IMG/VR virus record: IMGVR_UViG_3300044614_002276
Span: 1-27,503 of that record
Direction: 5' to 3' (one strand)
DNA: 27,503 nt
DNA from: a virus
A program made the position numbers and the translations under genes. Shown here in pieces: positions 24,224 to 27,503 of the stretch. The notes under the pieces are model-generated. The model saw nothing but the letters and a program-made list of their open reading frames with translations. It searched no databases and had not been told where the DNA came from. Every line of letters begins with the position of its first letter. Position 1 is the stretch's first letter.

Positions 24224-25629
24224 TGCCCCTAGTATCGTCCGGTGAGATCAGTATTGGTGGCTCGACGACGAACCGCTCGATCAACCTCGAGTTGGGTAGA
24301 GCCGCAGGTGCCAACTCCTCGCTCAATGAGACCGCTCTGAGAAGCCTCGCTGGCATCAGTTCCGGCACTATATCGCTGAGCAACTTCTACGGTAAATCCT
24401 CCTTCACCCACACGTACTTCATACGTACGTACGGAAACTACGGCAACGGTACTGAGCTCGCAGCTGTTGCTAGGGACTCGTCAACAAACGTCTATTTAGC
24501 GGGTTCGGCGGGTAGTGAAAGTGCGGGGGCGTATATAGTAAAGGCCGATGCCAACGGAACTGTTCAGTGGCAGAGGTCCCTGGGCGCTTACACTGTTACT
24601 TGGGGCAATGGAGTAGGCTACGACGGCTCTGGTAACGTTTACGTTGCGGGTCAAGGAGGCAGTGATGTTTTACTGGTAAAGTATAACTCTAGTGGAACCC
24701 TCCAGTGGCAGAGGACTCTTAGCGGTCCGTATAACGACCTAGCTTTTAAACTAGCGGTAAGCTCTGCTGGTAACGTTTATTTCTCAGGGACAACTGAAGC
24801 TGCAGGAGCCAACAGTAACATACTGACCGCCAAGTACGACACAAATGGTAATCTTCAGTGGCAGAGAACCTTATCATCAGCTAGCTCGGAGTCCCTCTGG
24901 GATGCCACAATAGACTCTTCTGAAAATGTCTACATCTGCGGAGCCGGTTACGGTCTAAGCCCTGGAACCGCGTTTATTGCAAAGTATAACTCAAGCGGAA
25001 CTCTCCAGTGGCAGAGGAATTTTGGCTCCGGTAATGGTTGGTACTTTTTCTCGGTAGCAGCCGATGCTTCGGGGAATCTATACGCTAGTAGTAACGTTGA
25101 CACCATAGTTAAATATGACACTAACGGAAATCTGCAGTGGCAGAGAAGTTTAAGCGGTTGTAATTTTGGGGCTATAGCTGTGGACTCGAGTGGCAATTCC
25201 TACACTGCTGCACTAAGCGAGGTGACTGAGGGATCTACACTATACTACGTTCTTGTTTTTGCTAAAATTGATACAAGTGGAACCCTCCAGTGGCAGAGAT
25301 ACCTTAGAGACAATCAACCCTATTATATTACGGCAAGTTGGCTCGCAGCGGATATGTCAGTAGATTCCTCCTCTAATATGTACTGCGTTGCATTGTCATA
25401 TGATAGTAATTATAGTTCACAAGGTCTGTTTATTAAACTAAGAGGAGATGGGTCCGTAACCGGCACCTACGGAATCTATACTTATGCTGTAGCAAATAAA
25501 ACTTACTCTACTCCAAGTGCTACAAATGCTACAGCCACACTAACTGACGCGGCTGGAACATTGACCAGCGCTGCTTCTTCGTACGCTGACGCCGCTAGGA
25601 CTATCAGCCCAACGGTGACTACGTTATAA
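24223..25629 (+). CDS. Beta-propeller adhesin of the fibre cluster, 468 aa
   Basis: The N-terminus (LVSSGEISIGGSTTNRSINL, then LRSLAGISSGTISLSNFYGKS) is a virion-attachment domain common in cyanophage fibre and tail proteins. Next come six repeats ending in (T/N)(L/V)QWQR, with the tryptophan at residues 116, 162, 213, 263, 306 and 357, a period of 43-51 residues. Each is followed by a VDSSGNVY-like turn, as in SBBP/PQQ-type beta-propeller blades. A degenerate seventh blade may follow (GDGSVTG). The C-terminus is Thr/Ala-rich. It most likely displays a propeller for binding surface polysaccharide or protein. The DNA around 25381-25440 is AT-rich (18 of 60 G+C). Confidence 0.8.
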   Translation: MPLVSSGEISIGGSTTNRSINLELGRAAGANSSLNETALRSLAGISSGTISLSNFYGKSSFTHTYFIRTYGNYGNGTELAAVARDSSTNVYLAGSAGSESAGAYIVKADANGTVQWQRSLGAYTVTWGNGVGYDGSGNVYVAGQGGSDVLLVKYNSSGTLQWQRTLSGPYNDLAFKLAVSSAGNVYFSGTTEAAGANSNILTAKYDTNGNLQWQRTLSSASSESLWDATIDSSENVYICGAGYGLSPGTAFIAKYNSSGTLQWQRNFGSGNGWYFFSVAADASGNLYASSNVDTIVKYDTNGNLQWQRSLSGCNFGAIAVDSSGNSYTAALSEVTEGSTLYYVLVFAKIDTSGTLQWQRYLRDNQPYYITASWLAADMSVDSSSNMYCVALSYDSNYSSQGLFIKLRGDGSVTGTYGIYTYAVANKTYSTPSATNATATLTDAAGTLTSAASSYADAARTISPTVTTL

Positions 25630-25652
25630 TAGAAACCCTATCAATCAAAATT

Positions 25653-26108
25653 ATGCTTTGCTACTATGCCAGAATAGAGAACAACGAGGTCGTTGAGTTT
25701 CCGATCTATCAAGGAGATCTCAAAGTCCTTGCTGGATTCGACGACGCCAGCGGTCAGGAGTTCACTCCGCCCGAAGGCTACGTTGAGGTGGAGGACGCGC
25801 CCTTTCCGGAAGTTCCTCAGGACCACACAAAGATACTTAGGGAAAAGCCTCCGGCTCAGATTGAGGGGGTTTGGACGCGGGTCTGGGCGATCGAGGATGC
25901 CACTGAGGCGGAACTACAGTTCAGGACTCAGAGAAAATCCGACGAGGTACGTAAGCAGAGAAACGAGCTTCTCGCCACCTCCGACTGGACACAACTCGCT
26001 GACGCGCCTGTAGACGCCAGCGTATGGGCCACGTACCGGCAGCAGCTTCGCGACGTTCCCGGTCAGAGTGGGTTCCCGTGGCAGGTGGAGTGGCCCGTAG
26101 CCCCCTGA
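25653..26108 (+). CDS. Phage tail (fibre) assembly chaperone-like protein, 151 aa
   Basis: The N-terminus (LCYYARIENNEVVEFPIY) and the C-terminal half are typical of phage tail assembly chaperones. The latter contains EVRKQRNELLATSDWTQLAD, then YRQQLRDVPGQSGFPWQVEW. Such proteins assist folding or attachment of the neighbouring fibre. It sits between the propeller adhesin and the last fibre, so either could be its client. No clear ribosome-binding site is visible. Confidence 0.8.
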   Translation: MLCYYARIENNEVVEFPIYQGDLKVLAGFDDASGQEFTPPEGYVEVEDAPFPEVPQDHTKILREKPPAQIEGVWTRVWAIEDATEAELQFRTQRKSDEVRKQRNELLATSDWTQLADAPVDASVWATYRQQLRDVPGQSGFPWQVEWPVAP

Positions 26109-26122
26109 TCAAGACCGGAAGG

Positions 26123-26130
26123 GTTTAAAG
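26123..26130 (+). promoter_or_regulatory. Late-promoter-like box GTTTAAAG before the last fibre
   Basis: A perfect GTTTAAAG lies 24 bases before ATG 26155. A TATAATA at 26143 is only 5 bases from ATG, too close to act as a usual -10, so the GTTTAAAG box is the better candidate. Confidence 0.55.
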
Positions 26131-26154
26131 GTGTAGTAGGAATATAATAAACGC

Positions 26155-27503
26155 ATGGCCTATTTAGGACGTAATCCTGCTGTTGGAACACAGAAAATGC
26201 TGGACTCAATCGAGTCTCAGTTTAACGGCGTCCTAACCACCTTTGACCTGCGTTATGGTGGAGTACCCACCTACCCGACACTCTCCGAGTCACTGATCGT
26301 TAGCCTTGGAGGTGTGCTACAGGAACCCGGGCAGGCCTATTATGCATCATCGGACACAATTGTGTTTTCCGAGGCACCGCAGACAGGCACCGAGTGCTGG
26401 ATCCTGCTCTATAGCGAGTACGGTGCGGGCATAGGCTCCTCCCAGCAGGGTGACTTGGGCGCCAATAACCTAACTCTCACCGGCCAACTTCGTGGCCCCA
26501 GCACCTTCATCATCGACCCAGCGACAGTGGGTGATGATACGGGCGACGTGGTTATTAAGGGCAACCTGACCGTCCAGGGCGCTACCACCACTATTAACTC
26601 CACAACGCTGACAGTTGACGATAAGAATATCGTCCTTGGTGATTCAGCCTCGCCGACCGATGCCCTAGCAGATGGAGGTGGCATCACGCTGAAAGGCGCT
26701 ACGGATAAAACTATTAACTGGATCGATGCCACGGACGCTTGGACCAGCAGTGAGCGATTTAGTTACCCTTTAGGTAGCGCTGCAGCTCCGGCGCTAACTT
26801 TTACCGGTGACCCCAACACCGGCATCTACTCCCCCGGCGCAGATCAGCTAGCTCTCAGCACCGCCGGCACGGGGCGGTTGTTTGTGGATGCGAGTGGGCG
26901 CTTGGGGGTGGGGGCTTCTGTGCCTGCTGATGCACTGCATTTAGCATCCGGTAATTTTAGGCTTACAAATGGTGCAGCTTTTACCACAGCAAACTCTTTA
27001 ATTAGAAGCGTTAGTTCTTTTGCTGGTTCTGCCAATCAGTTTGAAACAACAAGAATTTCATTTATTACCGGAGCTTTTGTAAACAGAGGTGAAATTGCAT
27101 TTAGTACTGGAGATGATACCTCTGCTTGTGTTGAAAAAGTTCGCATTGATTACCTTGGCCGCGTCGGCATTGGTACCACTGGGCCTAATGTCCCACTTCA
27201 AGTGATCGGTGGGTCAACTGTCACGGATCCTGTTATCCGTGCAACCAATAGTGGGGCTACGCAATCAATGGCGCTGATGTCTGGTGGTCTGCGCATGGAC
27301 GGTGGCGCACCAATTCAGATTTATCAAGGCGGAACTGAAGTTGCCAGGATCGACGCAAGTGGCGGCTTCCAGTTCAAAGGCGCTGGCACCGCAGGCGTCA
27401 CTCAAGCCGTCAGCTTCAACGGCAGCGCACCTGTTAATAGCCTTGTCATCGACTCCAGTGGCCGCTTGGGGGTGGGGACTTCTAGCCCTAATCAAAAGCT
27501 AGA
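26155..27503 (+). CDS. Tail fibre protein (N-terminal 449 residues; C-terminus off the right edge)
   Basis: The frame is open from ATG 26155 to the edge. The N-terminus MAYLGRNPAVGTQKML is an attachment head. It is followed by LGANNLTLTGQLRGPSTFII, then LTVDDKNIVLGDSA, then the cyanophage hallmark TGDPNTGIYSPGADQLALST. Later units SGRLGVGASVPADAL, GRVGIGTTGPNVPLQ and SGRLGVGTSSPNQKL are beta-module starts. It is probably a second receptor-binding fibre. An S74 chaperone is to be expected beyond the window but cannot be seen. Bases about 26935-27130 are AT-rich compared with their flanks. Confidence 0.85.
   Translation, partial: MAYLGRNPAVGTQKMLDSIESQFNGVLTTFDLRYGGVPTYPTLSESLIVSLGGVLQEPGQAYYASSDTIVFSEAPQTGTECWILLYSEYGAGIGSSQQGDLGANNLTLTGQLRGPSTFIIDPATVGDDTGDVVIKGNLTVQGATTTINSTTLTVDDKNIVLGDSASPTDALADGGGITLKGATDKTINWIDATDAWTSSERFSYPLGSAAAPALTFTGDPNTGIYSPGADQLALSTAGTGRLFVDASGRLGVGASVPADALHLASGNFRLTNGAAFTTANSLIRSVSSFAGSANQFETTRISFITGAFVNRGEIAFSTGDDTSACVEKVRIDYLGRVGIGTTGPNVPLQVIGGSTVTDPVIRATNSGATQSMALMSGGLRMDGGAPIQIYQGGTEVARIDASGGFQFKGAGTAGVTQAVSFNGSAPVNSLVIDSSGRLGVGTSSPNQKL
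26893..26919 (+). repeat. 27-base direct repeat, left copy, in the last fibre gene
   Basis: It matches 27457-27483 at 25 of 27 bases, with the shared core CGCTTGGGGGTGGGG. It encodes the start of an SGRLGVG module. The copies are 564 bases apart (188 codons), so recombination between them would keep the frame. Confidence 0.8.
27457..27483 (+). repeat. 27-base direct repeat, right copy, in the last fibre gene
   Basis: Second copy of the repeat at 26893-26919, in the same reading frame, with two mismatches. The AT-rich segment at about 26935-27130 lies between the copies. Confidence 0.8.

Noticed and set aside
26143-26149. TATAATA as a host -10 for the last fibre gene.
   Set aside because: It lacks the TG extension and a -35 and is 5 bases from ATG; the GTTTAAAG box upstream is the better candidate.

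Overview
The window looks like part of the structural (late) region of a contractile-tailed phage of cyanobacteria. The evidence is a tail sheath start, two genes that resemble a tail-assembly chaperone and a tail tube, a Mu gp29-type (DUF935) portal, and about 12 kb of fibre and adhesin genes. The fibre genes use phrasing typical of marine and freshwater cyanophages: VGIGTT-P repeats, DPNTGIYSPGADQ, an S74 intramolecular chaperone and a DUF7936-like companion. No terminase, major capsid, photosynthesis, integrase or tRNA gene is visible. Coding density is very high and both strands are used. No gene-free stretch exceeds about 65 bases. Family names come from reading the translations, not from database searches.

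Layout. 1-2914 (minus): chaperone-like gene, two small coupled genes, then the tail sheath, which runs off the left edge. 2921-4853: a small accessory block with a plus-strand unknown, a minus-strand 76-aa protein, a coupled pair of small plus-strand genes, and dCMP deaminase coupled to an unknown gene. 4836-10452 (minus): a 1298-aa virion-type protein, a coupled leucine-rich-repeat protein, and a coiled-coil structural protein. 10458-14512 (plus): a Rossmann-like small protein, an unknown 323-aa protein, a small acidic protein, the portal and a tube-like protein. 14536-27503 (plus): fibre and adhesin genes with short companions, one tail-assembly-chaperone-like gene, and a last fibre that runs off the right edge.

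Regulation. A perfect GTTTAAA heptamer occurs 12 times on either strand by my reading. Ten of these point at a start codon, usually 20-46 bases away, including two divergent pairs. I infer that it is the phage's own late promoter element; it differs from the T4 late box TATAAATA. Two other genes, the 76-aa protein and dCMP deaminase, instead have perfect extended -10 sites (TGnTATAAT), as expected for host sigma-70-type early or middle expression. This two-class promoter pattern is the most interesting undescribed signal I see.

Two neighbouring gene pairs (about 3770 and about 10910) look as if one protein continues across a frame change. They are either programmed frameshifts or single-base sequence errors. 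Two fibre genes contain distinctly AT-rich insert-like modules, and one of these lies between near-perfect 27-base direct repeats.
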